From assembly GCF_028609865.1 (NCBI RefSeq), contig NZ_CP063194.1, positions 2,294,001-2,358,000 of the forward strand: a stretch of 64,000 nucleotides of DNA, given 5' to 3'. This document shows, in pieces, positions 36,276 to 45,977 of this stretch. Position numbers and translations under genes: made by a program. This DNA comes from Corynebacterium jeddahense (GTDB lineage: Bacteria > Actinomycetota > Actinomycetes > Mycobacteriales > Mycobacteriaceae). Each line of letters opens with the position of its first letter. Position 1 is the stretch's first letter. The notes below the pieces were generated by a model that was not told where the DNA came from, did no database searches, and saw only the letters and a program-made list of their open reading frames with translations.

Positions 36276-37841
36276 TTAGAGGGGGCTGATGGTGTGCTTC
36301 TTCGGCAGGTCAAACTCCTGCTTGGAGGCTAGCTGCCGGAGGGCTCGTCGTAAAGCAATGCGGGTCTGCGAGGGCTCGATCATCTGGTCAATGTACCCCC
36401 GCTCCGCGGCGACGTACGGGGAGGTCATCTCCTGGTCGTAGAAGTCCATGAACATCTTCTTCATGGCCTCGCGCTGAACCGGGTCCTCGATCGCCGCGAG
36501 CTGCTTGCCCTGCAGCATGACCACGGCGGCCGAGGAGCCCATCACCGCGATCTGGGCGGTGGGCCACGCGAGGTTGATGTCGCCGTTCAAGTTCTTCGAC
36601 CCCATCACCGCGTACGCGCCGCCGTAGGCCTTGCGCACGATGAGGGTCACCTTCGGCACGGTGGCCTCCACGCCGGCGAAGGCGAACTTCGCGCCGCGGT
36701 GGATGAGGCCTTCGCGCTCCTGCTCCACGCCAGGCAGGTAGCCCGGGGTGTCCACGACGTAGACCACGGGGATGTTGTAGGCGTCGCAGGTGCGGATGAA
36801 GCGGGCGCCCTTATCCGCGGCGTCGGCGTCGATGCAGCCCGCGAGGTAGAGCGGGTTGTTGGCCACAAAACCGACGGCGCGCCCGTCGATGCGGCCGAAG
36901 GCGCAGATGAGGTTCTCGGCGTAGTTTGCCTGCACCTCGACAAGGTCCTCGTCGTCGCCGAGCTGCACGAGCAGGTCCATCATGTCGTAGCCGGCATTCG
37001 TGTCGTCCGGCATGAAGGTGTCCAGCGCGGAGTCGTCGAGCTCCTCATCGGGCTGCGCGGCGACGACCGGGGCGGCATCGAATGTGGAGGTCGGCAGGTG
37101 CGCGAGCAGGTCGCGGACGTAGTCAAACGCCTCCTCCTCCGAGGCGACCACGGCCTGGATGTTGCCCGCCTGCTCCTGCACGCGCGCGCCGCCGAGCTCG
37201 GCGGAGGTGATGTCCTCGCCGGTGACCTCGCGGATCACGTTCGGGCCGGTGACGTACATCTCGGACTCGCCGTCGACGGCCACCACGAAGTCGGTGGTCA
37301 CCGGGGCGTAGACCGCGCCACCCGCGGATTTGCCCAGCATGATCGAGATCTGCGGCACGCGGCCCGACAGCGGCAGCTGGCGTTTCGCGATCTCGGAGTA
37401 CATCGCCAGCGACGTCACCGCGTCCTGGATGCGCGCGCCGCCGGAGTCCTGGATGCCGATGACGGGGCAGGAGATCTTGATCGCGAACTCCATGACCTCG
37501 GTGACCTTGCGCCCGAACGTCACGCCGACGGAGCCGCCGTAGACGGTTTTGTCGTGGGCGTAGATGGCGACGGGGCGCCCGTCGATACGCCCGTAGCCCG
37601 TGACCACGCCGTCGGAGTACACCGCGTCGGGGTCGCCGGGGGTGCGGGCGAGCGCGCCGATTTCGACGAAGGAGCCCTCGTCGAGCAGCGCGTCGATGCG
37701 CTGGCGCGGGGTGGTGCGCCCGGCCTCGTCGCGCTTCTTGCGCGAGCGCTCGGACCCGGGGTCCTGCGCCTTGTCCAGGCGCTCGCGCAGGTCGGCGAGC
37801 TTCTCCGCGGTCGAGCTTGTGCGTATCGACGACTCCGTCAC
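36276..37841 (-). CDS. accD3: Acyl-CoA carboxylase beta subunit (carboxyltransferase)
   Basis: A 521-residue carboxyltransferase subunit of the acyl-CoA carboxylase that makes carboxylated fatty acyl-CoA for Pks13. Both carboxyltransferase halves are seen, with oxyanion-loop regions SGGARIQDAVTSL and KSAGGAVYAPVTTDF in the first and GFVANNPLYLAG and RKAYGGAYAVMGSK in the second. The GTG start at 37841 overlaps the pks13 stop (GTGA), so it is coupled to pks13 as in other mycolata, where the homologue is accD4/accD3. Confidence 0.94.
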   Translation of the reverse strand: MTESSIRTSSTAEKLADLRERLDKAQDPGSERSRKKRDEAGRTTPRQRIDALLDEGSFVEIGALARTPGDPDAVYSDGVVTGYGRIDGRPVAIYAHDKTVYGGSVGVTFGRKVTEVMEFAIKISCPVIGIQDSGGARIQDAVTSLAMYSEIAKRQLPLSGRVPQISIMLGKSAGGAVYAPVTTDFVVAVDGESEMYVTGPNVIREVTGEDITSAELGGARVQEQAGNIQAVVASEEEAFDYVRDLLAHLPTSTFDAAPVVAAQPDEELDDSALDTFMPDDTNAGYDMMDLLVQLGDDEDLVEVQANYAENLICAFGRIDGRAVGFVANNPLYLAGCIDADAADKGARFIRTCDAYNIPVVYVVDTPGYLPGVEQEREGLIHRGAKFAFAGVEATVPKVTLIVRKAYGGAYAVMGSKNLNGDINLAWPTAQIAVMGSSAAVVMLQGKQLAAIEDPVQREAMKKMFMDFYDQEMTSPYVAAERGYIDQMIEPSQTRIALRRALRQLASKQEFDLPKKHTISPL

Positions 37842-40800
37842 TTCCGCTTCCCCTCAATCCATGCGTTCATGTGCTTGCCCACGATGCCGACAGCCGGCTC
37901 GTCGACCACGGCGAGGTGGTCGCCCGGCAGGTGGACGATGGTCAAGTCGTCCACGATAGCGCCCCAACCGCCGTCCTCGTCAATGTGCGCGTAGTTCGGC
38001 TCGAGCGTGATCGCGCCCTCGTGCATGCCCTCCGAGCGGAAGAGCAGCACCGGCACGTCGACGTCCGCCCAGCGGCGGAAATCGAGGTGGTTGAGGATCT
38101 GGTTGTCCACGAACGACGCCCGCTGGTGCTCGAGCACGCCGGCCGCGAGCCCGTGCTCGGAGGCGTTGGTGGTGGCGAGGAACTCGGTGAGCATCTCGAG
38201 CAACGCGTCCTCGCCCGCGGTCTCGAGCAGCTCGTACGGCGGCTCGAAATCGAGGCCGTACGTGTCGCTGGCGAACTTGGCGTAGCGGCCCCAGCGCGCC
38301 TTCGTCTCTTCGAGCGTGTCCGGGATCGGCTCGGAGGGCTGCGTCGTGTCCAGCAGCGAGATGAACTCGACCCGGTCGTTGCCCAGCTGGTGCGCGACCT
38401 CGTAGGCGAGCGCGCCGCCGAAGGACCAACCGGAGAGGACGACCTTGCGCCCGTCGGCAATCCGCTCGATGTCCTCGACGTACGCCTTCGCGCGGTCCTC
38501 GAGCGAGCCCTCGAGGCGCTCGATGCCGTAGACCGGCACGTCCTCCGCGAGCCGGCGCGCGAGTGGCGCGTATACGACGCTCGACCCGCCGGCCGGGTGG
38601 AACACGAACACGGGGTTCACGTCCGCCGAGCCGTCGCGGAAGACGCGGATGTTGCCGTCCACCGGGGTCTCCAGCCCCTCACGCACCATGTTCGCCAGCG
38701 GCTCGAGGGTCGCGGCACCGAGGACGTCGGCGGCGGTCACCTCGACGCCGGAGCGGTCGGCGAGGTGCGCGGCGATCTCGCCCGCCTGCTGCTCGGTGAT
38801 CTCCGGCAACGGCGACGTCACGCCCGCCGCGGCGGCGCCGGCGTACTTCGCCCACGCGCCGAAGACCATGCGTTCCGACGCGTCGCGCGGCGCCACGCCC
38901 ACACCCTGCGTCTTCGCGGTCGCGGCGGCCGGGTCGCGCGCCTCGTCGTTGTACGGCAGCGGCTGCGGGGCCTCGGGCTCGCCGGCCACCGCGTCCTCGA
39001 CGATGCGGATGACGTCGGCGACGGAGGCGTCCCGCAGCGTCTGCACCTGCAGCGGCGGAATCTGGAAGTCGTTTTCCACCCGGTTCTTGATGCGCATGCC
39101 CATGAGGGAATCGAGGCCGAGGTCGATGAGCGGCAGCTCGTCCGGCAGGTCCTCCGGGTCGTAGCCCATGGACTCGGAGACGATGCCGCGTAGGCGCTCG
39201 GCGACGGTCTCGCCGGAGGCGGGGTCCCAGCGGACCGCCTCGACGTCCGCGTCATCAGTGCCAGCGGCGGCGGCGTCGGCGGCGTCGGCGGGGGCCGAAG
39301 GGCCGTCGTGACGCTCGGGCTCCATGACCCCCTGCACGGGCGCACCGGCGACGTCGAGGGTGGCCGCGAAGCCCTCCGCGACGAGCGCGACGCCGTCGTA
39401 CACTTTCACCGCGAGCCCACCGAGCGACGCGGCGACGACAGTGGTCACCTCGCCGTCCGCGGGCAGGTAGCCGTGCTCCTCGGTGGCCACGACGCGCGCG
39501 CCCGGCGCGACCTCGGCCGCGGCGGCCTCGATGAGCTGGTGCGGGCTGTAGACCTGGTCCGCGGCGGTCGAGAACGCGACCTGCCCGTCGGGCAGGTGCA
39601 CCCGCGCGCCGAGCAGCGTCGTGCGCGACGAAGACGGGCGCGCCGGCGTCCAGTGGTCCACCTGCTTGAACGCGGTCTTCGGCGCGGCGATGGCCTCGCC
39701 CGGGCCGTAGAACACGCCGAAGTCCACCGGCATGCCGCCGACGTAGAGCTTCGCGGCGAGGTCCATGAGGGACTCGAGCTCATCCACCTTGCGCTTCGTG
39801 GTGTAGAGCAGCTGGGCGTCCGGCTTGCCGGCGGCGAAGGCGGTGTTCATCATGCCCATGAGCGCCACCGGGTTCGGGGTGACCTCCACGAGGGTGGAGT
39901 GGCCCGCGGCGAACGCGGCCTCGGTGGCGTCCTGGAAGTACACCGGCTGGCGGGTCATGCGCAGGAAGTACTTGTCGTCGTGCACGACCTGGCCCGGCTG
40001 GTACACCTCGCCGCGGTCCACGGAGCTGAACAGCGGGACGCGCAGCGGCTTCGCGTCGATGCCGGCGATCTCACCGGCGAGGTCGCCCATGATTGGGTCG
40101 AGCGCGCTCGTGTGCCCGGCGCCGCGCACGTTGAGCTTGCGCGCGAACTTCTCCTCGGCGGTGAGCGCCTCCACGATGTAGTCCACGGCCTTCGACGGCC
40201 CGCCGACGGTGGTCATGCCGGGCCCCGCGTACACCGCGGGCTCGACGCCGGTCGCCTCGGGATGCTTCTCGACGAACTCCGCCAGCGCCTCCCGTGACAG
40301 CTCCACGACGGCCATCGCGCCCTCCTGGTCCGTGCCGGCGATCATCGCCTCGCCCTCGCCCATGAGGCGGGCGCGGGCGGTGGCGATGAGGATCGCGTCG
40401 CTGTCGGAGAGCCCGCCCGCGCCGTACGCCGCGGCGATCTCGCCCATGGACATGCCCATGGTCGCCGCCGGGGTGATGCCGGCGGAGGCGAGCAGGTCCG
40501 TCTGCGCGATCTGGATCGCGGTGATGGTGACCTGGCCGTTCTCGGTGTCGTACGTGAGCTCGTCGTTCTCGATGATGTCGAGCATCGACCAGCCGGCCTG
40601 GAACTTCACCATCTCGTCGAGCTCGCGCATGCGGCGCGCGAACAGCGGGGAGCGGTTGATGAGCTCCTTGGCCATCTTGCGGTGCTGGGAGCCGAAGCCG
40701 GAGTAGACGAAGACGGGGCCCATCGGGCTCGGCGCGTCGGCGACCGCGATGCCAGGGCCGATCTTGCCGTCGGCCACCTGGCGCAGGCGCTTCACGGCGT

Positions 40801-42595
40801 CCTCGACGGTGGCGGCCTGCACGACGGCGGCGGAGCGGCCGTGGTTGCGCTTCGCCAGCGAGCGCGCGACGGGGATGAGGTCCGCGTCGTCGCGGCCCTC
40901 GAGGAAGTCCGCCAGCCGCGCGGCAGCCTCCTTGCGGCGCGAGGGCAGCAGGCCCGTCACCGGCAGCGCCGCCGCGGCGACCCCGGTGAAGCTCGCCTCG
41001 GTTTCGGGGACGTCGACGTCGTAGTCGGCCGGGTCGAAGTCCGCGAGCACGACGTGCGCGTTCGTGCCGCCGAAGCCGAAGCCGGAGACGCCGGCGACGC
41101 GGCGGCCGGAGTAGCGCGGCCACTCGCGCGGGTCCTGCACGACCTCGATGCGCTCGGCGTCGAAGTCGACGTAGTGGTTCGGCGCGGTGAAGTTGATGGT
41201 CTCCGGGATCGTGTCGTGCTTAAGCGCCTCGAGCACCTTGATCAGCGCCACCACGCCCGCGGCGGACTCGGAGTGGCCGATGTTCGACTTCGCGGAGCCG
41301 AGCAGCAGCGGCTTCGACGCCTCGCGCCCGCGGCCGAGCACCTCGCCGAGCGCGGTGGCCTCGATCGGGTCGCCGAGGATGGTGCCGGTGCCGTGCGCCT
41401 CGACGAGGTCCACGTCGCGCGGATCCACCCCGGCGTCGGCGTAGGCGCGGCGCAGCACGTCCACCTGTGCCTCCGGGTTCGGTGCGGTGAGCCCGTTCGA
41501 GTGCCCGTCCGAGTTCGTCGCCGAGCCCTTGACCACTGCGACGATGTCGTCGCCGTCGCGCACCGCGTCCTCGACGCGCTTGAGCACGACGAAGCCCGCG
41601 GCGTCCGCGCGGACAATGCCGTCGGCGTCGTCAGAGAACGCGTGGATGCGCCCCGTCGGCGAGATGACGCCGAGCTCGGAGAACGCGAGCGAGGCAAACG
41701 GGTTGGCCAGGATGTTCACGCCGCCAGCGAGCGCCACGTCCGCCTCCCCGTCGCGCAGCGCGCGCACCGCGTGGTGCACGCTGACCAGCGACGACGAGCA
41801 CGCCGTATCCACGTTCATGGACGGCCCGCGGAAGTCGAAGGCGTAGGAGATGCGGTTCGGGATCACCGCGCTCGACGCGCCGGTGAGTGCGTACGGGTGC
41901 GCCTCCGCCGGGTCCGCGGCGATGAGCATGCCGTAGTCGTTGTTCGACGAGCCCACGAACACGCCGACCGGCGTCCCGCGCAACGCGCTCGGCGCCAGCC
42001 CCGCGTCCTCGAGCGCCTCCCACGCCACCTCGAGCATGATGCGCTGCTGCGGATCCATGTTCTGCGCCTCAAGCGGGGAGACGCCGAAGAACTCGTGGTC
42101 GAACGACGCGATGCCGTCCATATACCCGCCGTCGGTGTTCTCCTCCGCCATCTTCGTTCGCACGACCGGGTCGCCGAGGTACTCGTCCCACCGCGGCGCG
42201 GGGAGGGGCCGGGTGGCCGAGCGGCCGTCGAGAAGCAACTGCCAAAACTCGTCGTTGTCCCGCGCGCCGGGGAAGCGCCCGGCCGAGCCGACGACCGCGA
42301 TGTCGTGGGTCGCGGGAGTTGTCGCGGTTGCGTGACGACGCACCTCCGGCGCCTCCGGCACCGCCCCCCGCGGGGCCGTGAGCGCCTTGGCCAGCGACGC
42401 CACGGTCGGGTACTGATAGGCGATGGTCGGGTCGACGTGGCGGCCGAGCAGCGTTTCCAGCTCCCCGGAAAGGATGACCGCGTCGCGCGAGGCCAGCCCG
42501 TACGTCTCCAGCGGCGTGGCGGGGTCGACAGCGTCGACACCCGTGGCACCCTGGACCCAACTGGTGAGCCACTGAATCAGATCATGCTCGTTCAT
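37838..42595 (-). CDS. pks13: Polyketide synthase Pks13, mycolic acid condensase
   Basis: A 1585-residue type I polyketide synthase that condenses a meromycoloyl-type acyl chain with a carboxylated acyl chain to a beta-keto corynomycolate. Visible domains: N-terminal ACP with YGLASRDAV (phosphopantetheine Ser about residue 36); ketosynthase with DTACSSS (Cys about 265) and the His motifs EAHGTGT and NIGHSE; acyltransferase with GMSMGE (about 711); second ACP with DLGLDSLMG (about 1161); C-terminal thioesterase with GWSFGG (about 1387). No KR, DH or ER domain is seen, as expected. It is the middle of the fadD32-pks13-accD3 operon. Confidence 0.97.
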   Translation of the reverse strand: MNEHDLIQWLTSWVQGATGVDAVDPATPLETYGLASRDAVILSGELETLLGRHVDPTIAYQYPTVASLAKALTAPRGAVPEAPEVRRHATATTPATHDIAVVGSAGRFPGARDNDEFWQLLLDGRSATRPLPAPRWDEYLGDPVVRTKMAEENTDGGYMDGIASFDHEFFGVSPLEAQNMDPQQRIMLEVAWEALEDAGLAPSALRGTPVGVFVGSSNNDYGMLIAADPAEAHPYALTGASSAVIPNRISYAFDFRGPSMNVDTACSSSLVSVHHAVRALRDGEADVALAGGVNILANPFASLAFSELGVISPTGRIHAFSDDADGIVRADAAGFVVLKRVEDAVRDGDDIVAVVKGSATNSDGHSNGLTAPNPEAQVDVLRRAYADAGVDPRDVDLVEAHGTGTILGDPIEATALGEVLGRGREASKPLLLGSAKSNIGHSESAAGVVALIKVLEALKHDTIPETINFTAPNHYVDFDAERIEVVQDPREWPRYSGRRVAGVSGFGFGGTNAHVVLADFDPADYDVDVPETEASFTGVAAAALPVTGLLPSRRKEAAARLADFLEGRDDADLIPVARSLAKRNHGRSAAVVQAATVEDAVKRLRQVADGKIGPGIAVADAPSPMGPVFVYSGFGSQHRKMAKELINRSPLFARRMRELDEMVKFQAGWSMLDIIENDELTYDTENGQVTITAIQIAQTDLLASAGITPAATMGMSMGEIAAAYGAGGLSDSDAILIATARARLMGEGEAMIAGTDQEGAMAVVELSREALAEFVEKHPEATGVEPAVYAGPGMTTVGGPSKAVDYIVEALTAEEKFARKLNVRGAGHTSALDPIMGDLAGEIAGIDAKPLRVPLFSSVDRGEVYQPGQVVHDDKYFLRMTRQPVYFQDATEAAFAAGHSTLVEVTPNPVALMGMMNTAFAAGKPDAQLLYTTKRKVDELESLMDLAAKLYVGGMPVDFGVFYGPGEAIAAPKTAFKQVDHWTPARPSSSRTTLLGARVHLPDGQVAFSTAADQVYSPHQLIEAAAAEVAPGARVVATEEHGYLPADGEVTTVVAASLGGLAVKVYDGVALVAEGFAATLDVAGAPVQGVMEPERHDGPSAPADAADAAAAGTDDADVEAVRWDPASGETVAERLRGIVSESMGYDPEDLPDELPLIDLGLDSLMGMRIKNRVENDFQIPPLQVQTLRDASVADVIRIVEDAVAGEPEAPQPLPYNDEARDPAAATAKTQGVGVAPRDASERMVFGAWAKYAGAAAAGVTSPLPEITEQQAGEIAAHLADRSGVEVTAADVLGAATLEPLANMVREGLETPVDGNIRVFRDGSADVNPVFVFHPAGGSSVVYAPLARRLAEDVPVYGIERLEGSLEDRAKAYVEDIERIADGRKVVLSGWSFGGALAYEVAHQLGNDRVEFISLLDTTQPSEPIPDTLEETKARWGRYAKFASDTYGLDFEPPYELLETAGEDALLEMLTEFLATTNASEHGLAAGVLEHQRASFVDNQILNHLDFRRWADVDVPVLLFRSEGMHEGAITLEPNYAHIDEDGGWGAIVDDLTIVHLPGDHLAVVDEPAVGIVGKHMNAWIEGKRK

Positions 42596-42630
42596 AACAG
42601 TTCAGAGTATCGCCCGCCGTGACCGTTTCG

Positions 42631-44451
42631 TTACTTGGAACCTGCGTGTTCGCGCTCGGTGAACCGCTTCGCGTTCACCCGGCGCGCGATTTTGCCCGCC
42701 GAGGAGCGCGCGATACCGCCCGGCTCGGTGAACTCGATGACCTCGGGCGAGACGCCGTGGTTCGTGGTCACGGCGGAGCGGATGGCGTCCTCGGCCGCGG
42801 CGTCGCCGTCGGCGTCGGCGCCGTCCGCGCGCTCGGCGAGGATGATGAGGCGCTCCACGTCGTCGCCCGGCACAGCAAACGCGGCGACGGCGTCGGTACG
42901 CACGTGGTCGCTCGCCTCCATGACGGTGGCCTCGATGTCCTGCGGGTAGTGGTTGCGCCCGGCCACGACGACGAGGTCCTTCACGCGGCCGGTGATGTAG
43001 AGGTGCCCGTCGAGCACGACGCCGAGGTCCCCGGTGGCGCACCAGTTGTCCCGCGGCAGGCCCTCCTGGAGCGTCTCGCCGATGGTGTTGTGGAAGGTCG
43101 CCTCCGTCTCCTCGGGGCGGTCGAGGTAGCCCGCGGCGACGTTGCCGCCGTTGACCCAGATCTCGCCGATCTCGCCCTCGGGCAGCTCGTTGCGGGTGTC
43201 TTCGGTGTCCACGATGGCGAAGTGCATCCACTTCACCGGCTGCCCGTTCGACGCCATGGGCACCCCGCCGTCCGCCGGCACGGCCCTGCCGTCCGCGAGT
43301 GCGTCGCGGTCGAACTCGACGAACTTCGGCCGATCCTGCGTGCGGTCCGTGGCCACGAGCAGCGTCGTCTCCGCGAGCCCGTAGGAGGGGCGCAGCACGG
43401 TACGGTCGAGCCCGGACGCCCCGAACGCCTCGATGAACGCGTCCACGCCGGGCTTGGTCACTGACTCGGAGCCGACGATGATGCAGTCCACCGCGGAGAA
43501 GTCGTACTCGGACGGGTCCGCCGGCGCGGCGTAGCGGGCCGAGAGGTCGAGCGCGAAGTTGGGGATGCAGCTGTAGATGTGCAGATCCTGCGGGTCGTCC
43601 TCGCGCCGGGAGAGGCGCTCGACCCACCGCTTCGGCTGCTGGACGAAGTCGCGTGGCGCGAACAGCTCGAGCTCCTGGCCCAGCACCACGCCGATCACGG
43701 CCACGATCACTCCCATGTCGTGGTGCAAGGGCAGCCAGGTGGGGATGCGCAGGGGCGTAGTGAACTGCAGCGCCTCGTTGATCTGCAGCACGTCCGTCAC
43801 CAGCGCCTCGTTGGTGATGATCACGCCGGCGGGGTTGCGCGTCGAGCCCGAGGTGTACTGCAAGAAGCACACCTGCGCGCCCGTGTCCTCCCCGTCGACC
43901 GGGGCGATGGGCTGCCAGGACTCGGCGAGCGAGTCCGGCAGCGAGTCCACCACGAGGATGCGGGGGCGCTCGGCGGCGGGCAGCTCGGCGAAGTGGGCGC
44001 GCACCGCTGCCGCGCCGGCGCCGTTGGTGACCACGACGCGCACGGCAGCGTCGTCAAGCACTGCCTTGAGGTGCCCCTCGTGCCCGGGCTCGTTCGGGTC
44101 GTAGAGCGGCACCGGCACGAGGCCGGCGTAGAGCGCGCCCATGAAGCCGAAGAGGTACTCGGCGGAGTTGGCCGCCATGATGGCCACGCGCTCCCCCGGC
44201 TGCCCGATCTGCGCGAGGCGGGCCGCGACTGCCTTGATGCGGGTGTTCACCTCGGTGCGGGTGTAGGTGGTCACCTCGCCGTCGGGGGCGGAGGAGAAGT
44301 CCCAGTCGCGGATGTTCACCGCGTCGCCTTTCCCCGCCTCGAGGTGGGCCTGGTAGAGCATCTCCGCGAGCCGCGGGAGGGTGAAGTGCTCCGGCAGCGC
44401 GATGGCCCCGTCCGCGCCGATGAATTGGGCAGTCAGCTGCTGCAGGTCCAT
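42631..44451 (-). CDS. fadD32: Long-chain fatty acid-AMP ligase FadD32
   Basis: A 606-residue fatty acyl-AMP ligase that activates the mero chain as acyl-adenylate and loads it on Pks13. The AMP-binding motif QYTSGSTRNPAGVIIT (about residue 200), YGLAETTLLV and GDLGVVLDGHLYITGRVKDLVVVAGRNHYPQDIE are present, the last in the C-terminal domain. The ATG at 44451 with GAGAAAGGGG upstream is chosen; a more distal ATG (44472) lacks a good RBS. The gap to pks13 is 35 bp and to the upstream cutinase-like gene 37 bp. Confidence 0.96.
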   Translation of the reverse strand: MDLQQLTAQFIGADGAIALPEHFTLPRLAEMLYQAHLEAGKGDAVNIRDWDFSSAPDGEVTTYTRTEVNTRIKAVAARLAQIGQPGERVAIMAANSAEYLFGFMGALYAGLVPVPLYDPNEPGHEGHLKAVLDDAAVRVVVTNGAGAAAVRAHFAELPAAERPRILVVDSLPDSLAESWQPIAPVDGEDTGAQVCFLQYTSGSTRNPAGVIITNEALVTDVLQINEALQFTTPLRIPTWLPLHHDMGVIVAVIGVVLGQELELFAPRDFVQQPKRWVERLSRREDDPQDLHIYSCIPNFALDLSARYAAPADPSEYDFSAVDCIIVGSESVTKPGVDAFIEAFGASGLDRTVLRPSYGLAETTLLVATDRTQDRPKFVEFDRDALADGRAVPADGGVPMASNGQPVKWMHFAIVDTEDTRNELPEGEIGEIWVNGGNVAAGYLDRPEETEATFHNTIGETLQEGLPRDNWCATGDLGVVLDGHLYITGRVKDLVVVAGRNHYPQDIEATVMEASDHVRTDAVAAFAVPGDDVERLIILAERADGADADGDAAAEDAIRSAVTTNHGVSPEVIEFTEPGGIARSSAGKIARRVNAKRFTEREHAGSK

Positions 44452-44488
44452 CCGAACCCCTTTCTCGTACATATGTAAACGAATTCGC

Positions 44489-45457
44489 CTACATACTCTC
44501 TACCACACCGCGCACCCAATGTACCGTCCATTCCGACGCCGTCGTTCCCGGAATCACGCCCGGGTTCGTCGCGTACAGGGAGTGGTTGCCGTTCGCGGCG
44601 ATGAGCGCCCGCGCCCGCTCCACCGCGTTTCCCACGTTGAGCGGGGCGTCGCAGACCGTGTCGTCGGGCGCGCAGATCTCGTAGGCGCGGTCCGCCACCA
44701 CCCCGAACCCGCCGGGGCGCGGGCCCGTGAGCGTCGCGCCCGGGGTGACGGTGTCCGCCACCCGCTGCAGCGGCTGCAGCGCGATCTCCGCACCGGTACC
44801 CTTCACGTCCACGCCGGGGTTGACGCCCACGCCGTTCTCGCGCCGGCCGTCCGCGATCATCACCGCGCCGAGCAGCCGCTCCGGCGCGATCGGCCCGGCA
44901 CTGTTGCCGATCTGGGAGGTCACGTCGCCCGCGATCACCGCCCCCTGCGAGAACCCGGCGATGATGAATTTCGTCGTCGGGCACGTCTGGGCCACGAACC
45001 GCAGCTCCCCGGACAGCTTCGCGGTGCCCTCCGCGCGCGAGTCGTCGTACGTCATCTCCGCGCGGCCACGCTCCGTCTGGATGTTGCGGAACTGCGCCGT
45101 GTACGGGACGGTGAACACGCGCACGCGACCGATGTCGTAGGCCTCCTGCAGCGGCTTCGTAATAGTGAGCATGTAGCTCGCCGGGTTCGCCTGCGGGTTG
45201 AACGGGTCGTCGTCGGCGGAGGACTCCCACGTGCCCGGCACGGAGACCACCTCCACGGCGGGGCACCACTCGGGCTCGGCGGGCGTCGTCGTGGTCGCCG
45301 CCGTCTCCGGGGCCGGGCTACTCGACGTGCCCAGTGGCCCGCCCGCGTTCGGCAGCTCCCCCTCGGACCCCGTCCGCCACTGGTAGATGCCCAGCCCGAT
45401 GAGGGCGAGCACCACGAGCACCGCAGCGACGACGAATACGTTGCGCGATCTGCGCAT
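44489..45457 (-). CDS. Cutinase-like serine hydrolase (Culp6/Rv3802c-like)
   Basis: A 322-residue secreted or membrane-anchored cutinase-family protein. The N-terminal helix NVFVVAAVLVVLALIGLGIYQW anchors it, followed by a Pro/Thr linker. The nucleophile motif GFSQG lies at about residue 170, and cysteines at WCPAVEV, TCPTTK and ICAPDDTVCDAP fit disulphides. In M. tuberculosis the equivalent in the fadD32-pks13 neighbourhood is Rv3802c (Culp6), with phospholipase and thioesterase activity essential for envelope lipids. The RBS AAAGGAG precedes the ATG. It lies 19 bp from the upstream lipoprotein gene. Confidence 0.88.
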   Translation of the reverse strand: MRRSRNVFVVAAVLVVLALIGLGIYQWRTGSEGELPNAGGPLGTSSSPAPETAATTTTPAEPEWCPAVEVVSVPGTWESSADDDPFNPQANPASYMLTITKPLQEAYDIGRVRVFTVPYTAQFRNIQTERGRAEMTYDDSRAEGTAKLSGELRFVAQTCPTTKFIIAGFSQGAVIAGDVTSQIGNSAGPIAPERLLGAVMIADGRRENGVGVNPGVDVKGTGAEIALQPLQRVADTVTPGATLTGPRPGGFGVVADRAYEICAPDDTVCDAPLNVGNAVERARALIAANGNHSLYATNPGVIPGTTASEWTVHWVRGVVESM

Positions 45458-45476
45458 ACCTTGAGGCTCCTTTCTG

Positions 45477-45977
45477 CTAGGAGCAGAGGTTGGCGCGCGC
45501 GGTGTCGCTCAGCAGGGCGGCCACGGCGGACGCGTCCATGTCGGTGCGGCGCTGCTCCACGAGCTGCCCGGCGACCGCGTCGCGGGTAATCGGATCGTTC
45601 GCGCACACGGTAGCGCCGGTGGCTGTGAGCTGATCCTCAATACCGTCGACGTTGACTCCACTTTCCTTGAGATGGTCCAGGTACGCCTGCTCCTGCGGCG
45701 AGTAGGTGGGCACCATCGTCGCCGGCGCGTCCACCTCGCGCGCCGGCTGGTCCTCGTAGGAGCCCTCGCGTATCGACGTGCTCCGCTCCGTCACCGTCGC
45801 CGTCGAGGCCGACGTGGTTGCGGTCGCGGTTGCGTCGGTCGCGCCCGTGGACGCCGCCGCGGTGGTGCTCGTCGCCCCGGACTCCGTCACGTCGTCCGAG
45901 TCCACGGTCGCGCCGCCGCACGCGGCGAGCGTTGCGGCGCTGGCGAACGTCGCCAAGCAAAATGCGAACTTGCGCAC
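45477..45977 (-). CDS. DUF732-type lipoprotein
   Basis: A 166-residue lipoprotein: signal peptide with lipobox LAAC near residue 20, then a Thr/Ala/Ser-rich linker. The C-terminal domain of about 80 residues (YLDHLKESGVNVDG ... TARANLCS) holds two cysteines that may pair. It resembles the DUF732 family of secreted actinobacterial proteins of unknown function. The GTG start shares one base with the stop codon of the upstream mycolyltransferase, so it is translationally coupled to it, suggesting a role in the same envelope layer. Confidence 0.7.
   Translation of the reverse strand: MRKFAFCLATFASAATLAACGGATVDSDDVTESGATSTTAAASTGATDATATATTSASTATVTERSTSIREGSYEDQPAREVDAPATMVPTYSPQEQAYLDHLKESGVNVDGIEDQLTATGATVCANDPITRDAVAGQLVEQRRTDMDASAVAALLSDTARANLCS

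Noticed and set aside
40682..42622. 646-residue plus-strand frame inside pks13
   Set aside because: Antisense of well-conserved ACP and KS domains; no plausible protein features.
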